Part shown: positions 1 to 12,170 of the stretch, piece by piece
Numbering within the stretch: the first letter of the stretch is position 1
Layout of the letters: the number at the start of each line of letters is the position of its first letter
Source of the DNA: Papaver somniferum
Lineage: Eukaryota > Streptophyta > Magnoliopsida > Ranunculales > Papaveraceae
Direction of reading: 5' to 3'
Length of the DNA: 64,000 nucleotides
Assembly (NCBI RefSeq): GCF_003573695.1
Contig: NC_039359.1
Location: forward strand, 90,500,566 to 90,564,565
Position numbers and translations under genes: made by a program
The notes under the pieces: generated by a model
Databases searched by the model: none
The model's input: only the letters and a program-made list of their open reading frames with translations
Told to the model about the DNA's origin: nothing

Positions 1-540
1 AGTTTTCACACACTATTAGCATCAAAGCAATTTTCAAGATATTGAAATAATCATTATCGAAACATTCCAAGCCTACATCAAATGATTGTATCACACAAAC
101 CATGTAAGATGTTACTCGGAAATTTTCTCATGATATAAGATGAACTTGGTCGAAGCGAAAGTTTACCAACACATATTTCGAGAAATATGTAAGCGAGATA
201 TACTCAGCTCGAAATCTCCAATGTGTATAGAGAAAATTATATCATAACACGACTTATGTATCAATATAGGACTAGATAGTAGAAATAGAATTTCCAAGTG
301 ATAGATGAGTTCAAGTCTCCACATACCTTTTGTCGAAGAAGTTCCACAAGCTCCCCTTAGTATTTCTTCGTCTTAAAATGATGAACTCCGTGTAAACTAA
401 TCTCAAATACACTATCTATGTCCTAGTCCGAGACATCTATAAATAGGCTAGAAATCAAGACTTATAGTTTTGATCACTAGCATTGACAAACATGCTTGAG
501 ATAGCAGCGTATGCGATTTCGACCGATCAATGATCTAACA
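1..540 (-). repeat. Partial LTR cut by the window edge
   Basis: The right edge ends in ctaaca, so on the minus strand the repeat starts with TGTTAGATC, a typical TG terminus. The last 200 bases align by eye with the right edge of the LTR piece at 11506-12170: both have a tagtccga block, a ctataa block, an attgacaa block and an end of the form caatgNtctaaca. I infer two diverged members of one LTR family rather than a 5'/3' pair, because the similarity is patchy. A ctataaatagg stretch at about 438-448 could act as a TATA box. Strand is tentative. The left end lies outside the window. Confidence 0.5.
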
Positions 541-851
541 GAACCCAAATATACCTCAATCTAAAACTTTTCCACCTTTAAGTCCTTTCTCCGAAAGTGA
601 TTGTTTATGGACTGAGTCGAGACAATACAACTAAGTGGTTCACACTTCATGTGATTGTTTATGGATACGAGATCGAGACAATACCACAACAAGATAACTT
701 GTGTGATTGACTACAGATACAAGATCGAGGCAATATAACAATGAAGTATGATTACTTGATAATAGGTTCAGACTTAACCAAACACAATAGGATTGCTATC
801 AAGTAATTAGGAATTAACGTTTGTGTATTTTACTTCTAATTATAATAAAAA

Positions 852-950
852 CAATTATAATTGCGGAAATAGAAAAACAAAAGACACAACAAAATTTTGT
901 TAATGAGGAAACCGCAAATGCAGAAACCTCGGGACCTTGTCCAGAATTGA
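852..950 (+). repeat. Conserved LTR-like block, copy 1
   Basis: The block contains aattttgttaatgaggaaac followed by cgcaaatgcagaaa and a gggacc..gtccagaa segment. The same order of motifs recurs at 2191-2290 with scattered differences. Its conservation against decayed surroundings suggests a constrained segment of an LTR family. The function is unknown. Confidence 0.5.
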
Positions 951-2190
951 ATACTCTCAGGATTAAGCCGCTATACAAAATCTAAACCAACTTAGTATAG
1001 TTTAGACCAAGGAACTAAACCTATAGTTCACCTAGTTTCGTCTGTATCCCTGTGCCTCCAACTTGCAATAAGTCACGCACTTGGAACAATTCCTTTGGTT
1101 CGTATTCCAAACAGTAAAGGAACAAAAAATCTGTTTTGTAACAAATCTTTTCAAACAAAGTGATATGAGTATGACAAAAGGCACTTCCGTTCATCCTAAT
1201 AAGCTCATTTGTCAGGTTCTTAGATCGAACTATCAACAACTACCAAAGTAATTGTTTTGATTAGGCAATCAATATCTTAATCACAAAGAACATATTTATG
1301 CCGATATACTCAACTAATCAGTCAAGATTCTCACAAAGATAAACCGATTATAGTTGGATCCCCAGCCGACCAAGTTTTGTGCACACCGAAGACTATAAAC
1401 TCAAACAAGCAATCTTCTTTGTCTTCAAATCTTCTTAGATCTTCAATAAACACCTGCACACAATCAACTTGAATCTCTTGTGATCAATCACACACATAAC
1501 GGAGTCTGTTAACAGTGGATTATCACAAGACGTCTTTAGATCTACAGACAGTCTAAAGATCCCCGTCGAAACTTCGATCTAGTTTGAGTGAATCTTATAT
1601 TAGAAGAGAAAATTCTCAAGCATAAACAAACTAGGTGCAATCAAAGTTCAAAAACCGTTAGTCAATCAAATCAATCGGAAACTAATAATAAACTGCAATT
1701 ATCTAGCTTCCACCAACGGTACCCGTAGAGCTTCTCAATCCCAAATAAGTCTTTAAAACGAGCGGCCGTAAGAGATTTCGCCCAGTTAAGGTACTTTCCT
1801 CTCCGAATAGACGTCTCCACCAGTAACAACACAACTAAGTAGTTTTGCTGGCTCTGAGGATTAGTTTGCTTGGAATGTAAACTGAAAAAACGGGGGTCTA
1901 ACAACCACACCCAATATTTCGTTTGGAAATTTGTATGAACTAAACCTTAGTAATATTCCGAGAGTAAAAACTCAATCGAAGAATAATACTAAAGAGTTAT
2001 ATCTCTATTTCTCAATTCAATCCGCAGTCAAAAAAATGGGAATTTGCGAGCCCGATTGAATCTAAGAAATAACTTGGATGGTATCAAAAATCAATATCCA
2101 AGTGTCAATCAATTCAATAAACAACCAAAGGTTGGATTCCCAATTTATTGAACTTACGCACAACGTGTGATATTTCAATTATAAAGATAA

Positions 2191-2290
2191 ACAATATAAT
2201 GCGGAAAATAAATAACAAAGACACCAGAAATTTTGTTAACGAGGAAACCGCAAATGCAGAAAAACCCCGGGACCTAGTCCAGAATAAACA
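2191..2290 (+). repeat. Conserved LTR-like block, copy 2
   Basis: This is the second copy of the block at 852-950, reading aattttgttaacgaggaaac, then cgcaaatgcagaaa and a gggacctagtccagaa end. The flanks differ from copy 1 except for a gcggaaa..aacaaagaca stretch just upstream. This fits two related LTRs or a solo LTR next to a relative. Confidence 0.5.
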
Positions 2291-3168
2291 CACACTGATT
2301 ATAAGCTGTTACACCAAATTCCTACTACCTATTCGGACTAGATGTGATACCTACTTCAGCACTAATAGAACTCCTAGCACAACACCGATTGTCTTTAGGA
2401 ATTATCCTCTTAAATCTTCTAGCAGAACCCAAGGCTCTCTTTAGAAGATACAACAACACGATTTATACTATTCAATATTTTGTTTGCTAAGAACACCGGT
2501 TTGATTTACCTTTAGATGTGAATCAAGGTTTTGGAAATCTTGTGTTTATTTTGATAAAAACAATTACTAGGTAAAAATAATTATCGAAACAAACTTGTAG
2601 ATTAGGGTTTATTATTGATGTCTTCTCAACAATGTTGTAGCAAAAGGTTCGTTGAGACTTGTGAAAGCAATGAATTTTAGACTTAATGAAATTTAAAAAC
2701 AAACAAAACTTAACTCAAAATTTGATTTCAAGATATTAGTAATAACCAAGACACTGATTCCGCCATTACACATGAATGAATGATGGTAAATAATCCAAAA
2801 CTCTAATTATCTTTTAAGTCCTTTATATCTTAACTCACTAATAATCAGGCATATTCTCAAATATTAATTTTATTCCCTAAGCATAGATTATCAATTGACT
2901 AAACAAAGTATAACCTATCAAATTGAATCAAATTAAAAAAAATATGAAAATAATTAAAAACTCTGCAAAAGTAGTGATTGAGTGAATTATAAATTATAAA
3001 TTAGAGAAAATAAATAATTACCAATTTTTCATGTGTAAATAGCTTCCTTGTTTCCTTGGTTGTGGGAGAATTAGCCTCCCATCATGTTGGAAACACGCTC
3101 AAATTTCATTTTTTATTGCCCGAAGTGATGACAGATGATGAAAATGGGAGAATAAAATGATAAAAACC

Positions 3169-3198
3169 GGTTTGTAACAATTATATTTGTTACAAACC
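3169..3198. repeat. Small perfect hairpin
   Basis: ggtttgtaacaa (3169-3180) is followed by a 6-base loop and its exact reverse complement (3187-3198). I see no terminal motif or target duplication that would make it a MITE. Confidence 0.6.
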
Positions 3199-3738
3199 AC
3201 TTATTACAGAGAATAATAAATGAAAATTGTCGTTGTTACTGTAGCATATAAGACAGTCAGGAAACTGTCGCAATCACTGTAGCATGAACAACAGATGGGT
3301 GTGCCTCTTATGTTCTTCGTGTTTTTCACAGCAACAATAATGATGTTTCTCTGTAACTTGACTCTCCGGCTCTGTTGATGCTCCGTAACTCTCCCAAACT
3401 CTCTATATCCTCTCTATGATATCTAGACTCCTTTTTATAGAAACAGTAACCACGAAATCTCGCCCATAACTCCAAAATCTTCTCGCAGTGATGATAATAT
3501 CTTCGGGAATATTTTCCGTGTCTACCGCTGTTAATTCCGGGATTATTCTCCTTCTCACGCGCTTCCTTCCATATAGCACACTCCAGCACGTTGCTTACAA
3601 GTTTCAGAACAAGTCAAACTCTTCATGAGACATGCCAAACTTCCAAAAAGTAATAGAGAAAGACCGATAATATCTCTAGTCCTCTGTCGTGTGAAAACTC
3701 CACGTACTGTTCTTGTTTTACCGATTGTAACCATAATA

Positions 3739-3822
3739 CTACCTCCTTCCCACTATTAAGTGACCTACCTTATAACTAAATTTAGTTATAAGGTAGGTCA
3801 CTTAATAACGGGACGAAGGGAG
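3739..3822. mobile_element. Short foldback Stowaway-like MITE
   Basis: The 84-bp element is almost entirely a palindrome: cactattaagtgacctacct and its complement meet at about 3780. The ends are ctacctccttccca and gggacgaagggag, close to the CTCCCTCCGT end typical of Stowaway (Tc1/mariner) MITEs. TA dinucleotides flank it at 3737-3738 and 3823-3824, the expected target duplication. It is noncoding, and a transcript would form a long hairpin. Confidence 0.8.
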
Positions 3823-4127
3823 TATCATTCTTTTTTTAGCTTAACATGATGTTCCCAACCTAAAAGTAGCGAGAAAATCTCATGAAATCTACTCCCACTC
3901 AATGACAGAATATACGCAAGGGAGATAGAAAATTTCTCGCCACTTTGCAGATTCAAACAAAGAAGATAAGGCTACCCCAAATCCGGAACTCTAGTGCCTT
4001 TAACAACCGGGAGTGCCATGGGGTGTCCCTTATCAGCCGGTGTGCCCCTTATCCAAAATGGGAGTCCGCGTAACACTTGTCCTCCGGGGGTGCTCCGCAT
4101 AATTTTTCGAGCCGATTTTTCCAACAA
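3823..4127. repeat. Probable internal leader next to a minus-strand LTR
   Basis: No gene is visible. The segment lies immediately beyond the inferred end of the LTR starting at 4128, where the primer-binding site and leader of a minus-strand element would be. It includes a GC-richer stretch (about 4000-4100) unlike the surrounding AT-rich DNA. I could not match a primer tRNA. Confidence 0.3.
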
Positions 4128-4833
4128 TGTTTATTTCCAAAAAAATACCTACAAACACAGAAAGCACCATAATAAGTACAAAATCAAGTACCAACAATCC
4201 AGAAAATTGAGGACAACTCAGACACATAAATGTGTCTATCACTTATACTCTTCAAGAAAAAGAAGAGAAACCTAATTATTCTACAACAAGAGCAACTAGA
4301 ATAAATCTAGAGTTTTCTTGTATAAAACTTATTTAGGATTTTTACGAGATACCTTAATCGAAGTTTTCTTTCTAGCTTCCGATTTCGACTAACAAGTATT
4401 GGCATACGATCGGAAACTGAAATCTATCAAAACTTAGGGTTTATGATCAACAACTCTTGAATGGTTTTATATCAGAAGAGAAAACCCTAGAATAGATAAG
4501 AGGTGAAAAACCTAGATTACAAGTTATATAATCAATCACGAAGATTAATCCAACTCGGCTTTGTGATCCCCAATACAAAGACTTTTGTCTCACTCTTGTT
4601 CACGAAGAACATAAGACATGAAAAACAACCTTATGAGCTTACACCAATTTTCCAAAGGGGATGAAAACGTGTAACACTCACGAACCCTTTATTTATAGTG
4701 AAAGGTGGCTTGAAAGCTAAGCATAACTATTTTCCTTTCTCAAGACTCTCCTAATTTTGGGAGTCTTTCCTAAGTTACAACTCTTGCCAAAATAATTAAA
4801 TAATTAATTAATTAGGAAAATATTGTGTTTATG
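4128..4833 (-). repeat. LTR, distal part, separated from its U3 by a LINE
   Basis: Read on the minus strand, this stretch carries ACTATAAATAAAGG at about 4688-4701, a good LTR TATA box, then a long leader ending near 4128 in ATAAACA. The sequence left of the LINE and the sequence right of it (11506-12170) together make one LTR-like unit of about 1.37 kb with TG and CA termini. The left boundary is inferred from the TG..CA rule only, and no partner LTR was found. Confidence 0.4.
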
Positions 4834-5040
4834 TGAATAAATCACAAAGGATACAATCTTCGAGTGGTTTGACGGGAATCGGGTGAGTTGAGCTCTGCAA
4901 CTCGGGCGATCAAATCGGTTAAAAAAGTTCTTCGTGTTTCTCGATTTCAGCGTCTCAAGCTCATCAATTCAGGTGAATTTGTATTGTTTTCTTAGATTTG
5001 TGAGGCTATTAATGATTGGTGTTTTGTTTTTCTAATCTTA

Positions 5041-6333
5041 ATGAGTAATAATAATATGAATTTTACAAACAAATCTAGTAATTCAGCGATGAATCATTCG
5101 GTTGTAGATTTATCAAAATCATCTGTAATTCATCCAACTATCAATCCGGATAATTATTAAGCAAATTCCAGGTATGATGTTTGGAATTTTTCTTTAATAG
5201 GTCGTTTAGATCTACTTCGAATCAAGTTTTTAGAAGCTTCAAATATTTTAAGTAAACAATGGAAATTAAAAGGGAAATGTCAAATGATTCCTCTGGGTAA
5301 GGATTTTTTCACAATTAAATTAGATAATGAAGAAGATAAGAACTACATCAAAGCTGGTCACTGGGAGGTGTTAGATCAAGTTTTAAATGTTAGAAAATGG
5401 ATTCCCAATTTTTATCCAGAAAATCAAAGAACATCTTCAGCAATGGTTTGGGTTCACTATCCATGGTTAAGTCTAGAGTATTGGGATGAAGAAACTTTGT
5501 TTACCATAAGTAGAGTTCTTGTAATCCAATTAAAGTTGATGCTTCTACATTAAATTTTCAGAGTGGTTATTATGCAAAGGTGCTAGTTGAAATTGATTTA
5601 TCAAAGAACATCCCTAACAAATTATGGATAAATACAAAGTATGGTGGTTTTTTCCAGGGGGTTATTCTAACAAATCTTCTTAAATTATGTCATTCTTGCA
5701 AAATTCTGGGTCACTATCAATCTGAATGCAGATTTTCCAAAGCAGCAGAAGAGAAAGAAGAGCAACAAGTAATACCATTACTAAAAGAATGCAGAGTAAT
5801 AATGTTTCTCCCAAGCAAGCTCCTGAGCCTTTTGATATTTGTCAACCTCCAACAATTCCTAATAATCCAACAATTCATGGTTCTCACAATAATTTGGATC
5901 TTCATTATTCTAATACAGATAATTTCATATCTCAAAGCAAATTTGCTCCTCTTCAAAATGGTCCTGATATGCCTAGTGAAGAGGAAACAACAATAGAATC
6001 TGAGCAGCAAGTTGATTAGAGCCTGAGAAAATTCTTCTGATTGCTGAAAATAATAATATTGAAGACAGTGTAATCAAATATGTTGATGGGCATAAAGGCT
6101 CAGTTTCTACTGAAAGAGTTCCTACAACATCTTGGTCTAGAGTGGTTCAAAGGCCTTCAAATTCTACAACTACTACCAGTAATTATGAAAGCTCTAAAGT
6201 GGTAACTACTCAAGCACCAGAAAAATACAATTTTAGAAAAAACCCAGGAAAAGGAGGCACTAAAGACCTCCAAAACCATGAAAGTTCTCTTTTGGAATTT
6301 AAGGGGCCTGAGAAGACCGAGGGCTCAAAATAA
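5041..6333 (+). pseudogene. LINE ORF1 protein (DUF4283 / zinc knuckle), broken
   Basis: ORF1 of plant L1 elements encodes an RNA-binding protein that packages the LINE RNA. The likely start is the ATG at 5041, in frame with the DUF4283-like stretch at 5284-5553 (GKDFFTIKL, AMVWVHYPWLSLEYW). A stop lies at 5158. After a frame change, a CCHC knuckle follows (CHSCKILGHYQSEC, about 5690-5732). A Ser/Pro/Asn-rich tail continues in two more frames to 6333, overlapping the start of ORF2 at 6278. At least three frame disruptions are present. Confidence 0.8.
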
Positions 6334-8817
6334 ATTATGGTCATTAGTTCATCAATTTAATCCTTCACTAGTTTGGGCAGTGGAACCAAAAATTTTCTGT
6401 GATGCTTCTTTTTGTAACAAGTTGAATTTACCAGGAATTCAAAGTATGGTCATACATAATTCAGTTAATAATAAGAAAGGCAACATTTGGTTATTCTGGA
6501 ATAAGTGTCTGCCTACACCTACAGTAATTTCAATGTCCAGCCGAATGATAACCATTAGTATTGGTGGAACTTTATTCTCAGGAGTACACGCTCATGTTGG
6601 TCTTATGTAGAGGAGATTTTTGTGGTCAGAAATGCAATTGATTAGTAATCTTAATATGTCTTGGCTCATTCTTGGAGATTTTAATGCAATTACTTCTTCT
6701 CATGAAAAATTAGGTGGCAGAGCACCAAATAGAAGTTTTATGCTTGATTTTAATGATTGTATAAATAACTGTGAATTGCTGCAAGCTCCAAAAACTGGAC
6801 TTCAATATTCATGGTCAAATTGTCAATTTGGAAACAAGAGAATTCTATGCATGCTGGACAGAGCTATGTTTAATAATCAATGGTTTCAAAAGTATCCAGA
6901 TTGGGGGTATAAGATTGGTTTAAGAATTGCATCTGATCATTCACCTCTTCTTGGTGGTTGTGATAGCATTCCAAAGCCTGCAAATGTGCCTTTTAAATTC
7001 CAGAAGATATGGTTAACTCATCCTCAATTCATGGAGGTAGTTCAAAACAGTTGGTCACAATACATTAAGGGGGATCCATATTTTGTATTTCAGAGCAAGA
7101 TGAAAAATTTGAACAAAATATTGCAAGAATGGAATTGGAAGGTGTTTAGTAATGTTCAAGTACAAATCAAAGAAGCTAAAAAAAGTTCATGAAGCAATGT
7201 TAAAATATGATAATAGTCCATTTGATATTGAATCCTTGGATGAATTAGTGAAAGATGAAAATATTTATAACTCAAGAGAAGTTCAGCTGAATACAATGTT
7301 AAAACAAAAATCAAGAATAAATTGGATTAAAGATGGAGTAGCAAACACCAGCTTTCTTAATACTTCTCTCAAGGTAAGACAATCTAAATTTTTTTATCAG
7401 TGAACTTTAAGATATAATGGAGATATTATAACTGATCAAAAGAAGATAGCTAAAGTTCTGATTAACCACTTTGAAGAAAAGATTAAGTATAAAGATATTG
7501 ATGTACAAGATCACTTACTTGAAGCTATTCCTTTTGTTATTACCCCTGAGGATCAAATGATGTTGGATTCTATTCCAAGTGAGGAAGAAATTAAAACAAG
7601 TTTGATATGGATACCAATAGTTCACCAGGGCCAGATGGTTTTTCTGGAAGTTTTTATAGAGCATGCTGGGAAATTATTCATCGGGATGTGGTCAAAGCTG
7701 TGAAATTTTGTTGGAGCATAAGGTTCATCCCAAAAGGTCTTAATTCTAATTTTCTTATTCTTCTATCCAGGACAGAAGGTGCTAAAATTCCTAACCAGTT
7801 CAGGCCAATTGGACTAAGCAATGTAAGTTTTAAAAATTTTACAAAAATGATAACAACAAGAATGAGCACCTTAATGTGAAAACTTATATCTCCTCAACAA
7901 ATTGCATACATAAAAGGGATATGCATTCAGGAACAAATAATTCTAGCCTCTGAGCTAGTAAATGAAATGAAGAAGAAAAGAGATGTGGTAATGTGGCTCT
8001 TAAGCTAGATATATCCCAGGCCTATGACTCAGTCAGTTGGGATTTCCTTTTTCAAGTACTACGTAAATATGGCTTCTCTAAATCTTGGTGTGAATGGATT
8101 CATATACTTCTTAAATCTTCTAAGATCTCAGTAATGCTCAATGGTGGTCCTCAAGGCTTATTTTTTGTTGGAAGGGGACTGAGACAAGGTGATCCCTTAT
8201 CACCAATTTTATTTGTTCTTATGGAGGATGTTCTTAGTAGAAGACTAGCTCAATTAATTCAAAATGGTTCATTAATTCCAATGGTCACCAGAAAAGGTAT
8301 CTCTCCAACCCATTTGTTTTTTGCTGATGGTGTTTTTATTTTCTGCAATGGTGCAAAGAAAAATATAGAATGTCTCTTAAAGCTTTTAGAAGACTATCCA
8401 AAAAGTTATGGCCAAGTTATTAATAGAAAAAGAAAAGCAAGTTATTCGTTGGTGGTACTTCAGAGGAGAGGAAAATGATGATTAAGGACTTCATGAATAT
8501 GCAACTTAGTAACTTTCCAGAAAAATACTTAGGAGTTATACTTCATTCTGGTAGAGTTAAAGTGGAAACTGTTTGGCCCATGGTTGAAATGATTCAAAAA
8601 AGGTTGGATACATGGAAAGGGAAATTATTATCATTCCAAGAAAGGCTTGTTCTGATAAAATATGTTCTTTACAGCATTCCCATATATAATATGGCAGTGT
8701 ACAAGTGGCTTGCATTTGTAATAAAAATATGTGAGAAGATAATTAGGAACTTCCTTTGGTCTGGTGATGGTGATACTAGGAAGTATACAGTCCTATCTTG
8801 GAAATAGGTGTGCACTT
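6278..8817 (+). pseudogene. LINE ORF2, 5' part: endonuclease and reverse transcriptase, broken
   Basis: ORF2 nicks target DNA and copies the LINE RNA in place. It opens with MKVLFWNLRGLRR, the usual start of the exonuclease-endonuclease-phosphatase domain. GDFNAI (about 6680) and SDHSPL (about 6932) are later motifs of that domain. The reverse transcriptase shows SPGPDGF (7622), KLDISQAYDSVSW (7999) and GLRQGDPLSP (8178). The catalytic FADD box reads FADG (about 8320), so one catalytic aspartate is lost. Stops and frameshifts occur at about 6608, 7190, 7400, 7600, 7880 and 8470. The reading ends where foreign DNA enters at 8818. Confidence 0.9.
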
Positions 8818-9943
8818 AGAGCTGGCAAACGGGCGGGCCGGGGCTGGCTTGTTACGGGTTACACGGGTTCGGGTTAACACGGGTTAAAACCCGCGGGTCG
8901 ATATTTTTCACGGGTGATCATTTCTTCAACCCGCACCCGTAACGGGTAAAGCTTGCGGGTTCACGGGTTAACCCGACTTGTTTAATTAAAAATAAAATTA
9001 TAATTTCATTAAGTTAATTTGTGACAAAACAGAGACCAAAATCACCAAACCACAGAACATAACTTGGGGATAATACTAAAACATAGGATTACATAGAAAA
9101 AAAAACACAATTATAAGTTCTCTACTCTACTGTGAATAAGAGTAAAGAATCAAACCCTAACCTAGGATTATCGTTTCTAACCTAAAATCAATTCACATCC
9201 ACCACTTTCATCACCTGCATCTCAATTTCATTCATAAATCTTCTCGTTATCACTACCACTAATCTGCAACATTAATCAACAACAACAAAAACGCAAACCC
9301 ATCTTCATCCCATCATATTACTAATCCAACTCACATACACTTCATCTCAAACTGTCTGCATGTTATCAATTACAGCTGAAATCAAATTTCAAACGACACA
9401 TCCACCATTAAAAGAACAAAAATGCTAAAATTACAACAAATGGACCAAAAAGGAATATAGTGGTGATAACTATAATGGAGAGACCTGTAGCTGCAAGAAA
9501 TTAAGTTGTTGTTGCCATTGGTTGGGATGAAATCAAAGGAGGAAGCACCGAATGACCGAAAACCCAAAACTGTTTTGTAAACTCAGCATCGATGGAATAA
9601 ATCGATACCACCTCGTTTCTGTGCTCAATCTGCATCAGGGAAACAAGACAATAGAGCAATGGAAAATATGAATTAAATTGAAAATCAATAACTAAAAATT
9701 CAACCTTAAACTTAACACCCGATACCCATCATTACTTGATTTCATTCTCAATTTGATATAAAATTTTCAATCCATTCTAGAACCCTAATCCTAATTTTAC
9801 TGATTCCTCTTTCTTCAATCATCACGAAACCCTAACCAAAATTAACTCCATAGACTCATTAACTCTTTCCTTGATTCACTTATTCATTAATTTTATTCAA
9901 ATTTCAGAAGAATCATGAATCACTCACACACATGAAGGGGAAT
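8818..9943. mobile_element. Unclassified insertion with a hAT-like left end
   Basis: LINE coding sequence stops at about 8817 and resumes at about 9940, and the DNA between matches neither. The left end begins agagctggcaaacgggcggg, followed by a run of cgggtt/acccg repeats. GC-rich ends with GGCAAACGGG are seen in plant hAT elements. gtgcactt (8810-8817) and gagcactt (9944-9951) match at 7 of 8 bases, as an 8-bp hAT duplication might. No complementary right terminus is visible. The right-hand octamer can also be read as LINE sequence. About 50-60 LINE codons expected between the flanks are missing, so an insertion plus deletion is possible. No ORF is convincing. Confidence 0.45.
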
Positions 9944-11360
9944 GAGCACTTTTTATCAAGGCAAAATTTCAAGATAAACTCTCATAATAGAGCAATAAAT
10001 GGCAGTTATCTACAGTGTGGTCTGGGTTAAAATGGGCTTGGTGTATTGGAGATGGTCAAGAACTATCAGCTTGGTTTGACACATGGATTGGAGATACACC
10101 ATTGATTGAAAAAATTGGTTACTTTCCTTTTATCAGAGAAAATATGAGGTTTAAGGTATCTGATTTACTAAGGGAGGGTACATGGCACATACCTCTTCAG
10201 ATTCAGAAATACTTTATAAATTTAAAAATGCCTGAGGTGGGAGGTGCTTGTGATGAAAGGATTTGGAGCTGTGACCTAAAAGGAACTTTCAATACTTCTG
10301 CTGCAATCACCAAAATAAGAAGTAAAGATACAGTGCTTCATTGGCCTAAATATATATGAAACTACTTCTTGCATCCAAGTATTGCCATTAATATGTAAAA
10401 AATAATAAATGAACTCTATGTTGATGACACTGTTATGGTTAAAAATGGTTATTAAATAGCTTCCAGATGTTGTGTATGTGAAAAAGAGCAAGATAGTATG
10501 GGCCATCTCTTGTGGGAATGTGATTTCAGCAAAGCTATTTGAATTGGTTGTGTGCAGTCTTTGGATTTGCTACTCCTCAGGACTTCAGTGACATATGGAA
10601 GAATGATAAGGATAAAAGTCCCCTTATTAAAGAAGTATGGATAACAACTAGCTGCTCTGTTCTGAAGGAACTTTGGTTTCAAAAAAACAGAAGATTCTTT
10701 GATGAAGTAAATCCTAATGTTAAATTATTCAAAAGTAGAATTAAAAAGTTGGTTTTTGAAGGGGGCTTAAGAATGAAGGGTCACAAATGGAATCAAAATA
10801 ATGACTTGCAGGTGATATCCTTTTTTAATATTGGGCCAAGAAGCAACAAATTTCAAAAAAATAGCATTTGTCATTGGAATCCTCCAGTTTTTGGAGTTAT
10901 TATGTTCTGTTGTGATGGTGCTTCAATTGGGAATCCAGGAGAAGCTGGCTTTGGAGTAGTTATCATAGATTATCTTTGTCAGGTTCTTGGCACTCTAACT
11001 GGTGGAATTGGAATTGCAACAAACTACATTGCTGAGGTGTATGCATTACTCGGTGCAACTGAATTAGCAGTTCAATGGAATCTGCATAATATTTTTCTGA
11101 ATTTTGACTCTAAAACAGTCATAACTGAATTTTCACAAGGGCAAGTTTCTTGGTTTATCAGAAACAGATGGTTTAATGCAGCTGGAAAAATTCACACCAT
11201 TAACTTCTATCATAACTTTAAAGAAGCCAATTTTTCAGCAGATGCTACTGCCAAGAGAGGTGCAAAATTAAAGGCAGGAGAAAGACAAGTCTTCATTGGG
11301 AGACCACCTCACCTTGCAAGAATAGAAATGCCAAGAGTAGACTACTATAGATTCAGTTAG
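9944..11360 (+). pseudogene. LINE ORF2, 3' part: zf-RVT and RNase H, broken
   Basis: The reading resumes with ALFIKAKFQ-like residues, then WSGLKWAWCIGDG (10015) and the pre-zinc-finger region. The zf-RVT motif CVCEKEQDSMGHLLWEC is at about 10470-10520. The RNase H domain begins at about 10905 with CDGASIGNPGEAGFG, and keeps the AEVYA glutamate, the NFDSK aspartate and the terminal SADATAK aspartate. The final frame (10539-11360) is open for 273 codons. It is followed by a T-rich 3' UTR, a possible aataaaa signal near 11460 and the A tail. Confidence 0.88.
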
Positions 11361-11505
11361 AAGGAATTCAGTAGTTCTGAGTTGAATGCTTTTCTGTTTT
11401 TTTGTTTCCTTTTCTTTGTTTCTCTGTTTTTATAAGATGTAAACTTTCATTTCTTCATTAATAAAATTCGTGTGATTCAGCGAAAAAAAATGAATAAATC
11501 ACAAA

Positions 11506-12170
11506 ATAAATTAGGAAGGAATCACAAACACTTTAATATGATAATCAAAAATGTTTGGAGTAATAGCTAACTTGCCTAGATAAGGAAACATCACCAACTT
11601 GACTAAAAAAGACTCTAGTCACGTAATTGGGCCCAAGTCCGTGAACCGTTACAAACAATCCATGGATTGTTTCCTACGAACGAACTGTAACAATTACATC
11701 AACACTTGTTACTTTGATAAATCACTCATAACTTCATCGTTATAACTCGAAATTGAGTGATTCTTGGCTCGTTGAATTCTTAGGCTCATTCACTATACAT
11801 GAGAACCTTTCCAAGGATAAAGGTTATTGTCACAAAAGTCGTGGCTCACATAACCTCAAGTATATATACATAAATATATATTAACCGTCATAGGAATTGT
11901 TCCATAGAGTGAGCATTTGTTTCGATAGATTAGAAAGGTAGAATTGAACAAGAATCCAAACAAAATCAATCACCACATACCTTTGTTGATGAAGTTCTTG
12001 TTGATGTCTTCTTGTAATCTTCAGTCTTCATCCTTCAAGAATAGCTCTTCTTAGACCTAATCTAGTCCGAAACTATCTATAATATACTAAATCAAGAATG
12101 TAATTTGGCAACTAAAATTGACAACTAACTTGACATACCAACGCTAGTGGGTTCAACCGAGCAATGCTCT
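11506..12170 (-). repeat. LTR, U3 part, interrupted by the LINE
   Basis: This is the continuation of the LTR at 4128-4833 on the other side of the LINE. On the minus strand it starts TGTTAGAGCATTGCTCGG at 12170. It shares scattered blocks with the LTR fragment at 1-540. LINE coding sequence begins abruptly at 12171, so the LTR end marks an insertion into the second LINE. Confidence 0.5.

Larger units (their letters stand above)
541..3736. repeat. AT-rich decayed repeat, no convincing gene
   Basis: No ORF here resembles a known protein, and the short ORFs carry no domain. There are three degenerate copies of a gattgtttatgga...gagacaata motif at about 598-740. There are also two copies of a longer block at 852-950 and 2191-2290, described separately. 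The rest is AT-rich sequence in the style of plant LTR or leader DNA. I see no tRNA, rRNA or promoter that I can support. Confidence 0.45.
4849..11490 (+). mobile_element. L1-type LINE, near complete, with internal insertion
   Basis: A 15-base target duplication (tgaataaatcacaaa) flanks the element at 4834-4848 and 11491-11505, and the 3' end is a short A tract (11483-11490). The order is ORF1 (DUF4283-like plus CCHC knuckle), then ORF2 (endonuclease, reverse transcriptase, zf-RVT, RNase H). The presence of ORF1 and of the TSD directly upstream shows the 5' end is essentially complete, uncommon for LINE copies. About 1.1 kb of foreign DNA (8818-9943) lies in ORF2. Many stops and frameshifts mark it as inactive. 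Confidence 0.93.

Noticed and set aside
1021..1910. Two short minus-strand ORFs
   Set aside because: They overlap LTR-like sequence and show no conserved motif.
3326..3589. 87-codon minus-strand ORF
   Set aside because: No domain, biased toward charged residues, and located in decayed repeat DNA.
1..12170. LTRs at 1-540 and 11506-12170 as the two LTRs of one element
   Set aside because: They share only blocks and differ in most of their length, far more than expected for a pair. No polypurine tract or matching target duplication was seen.
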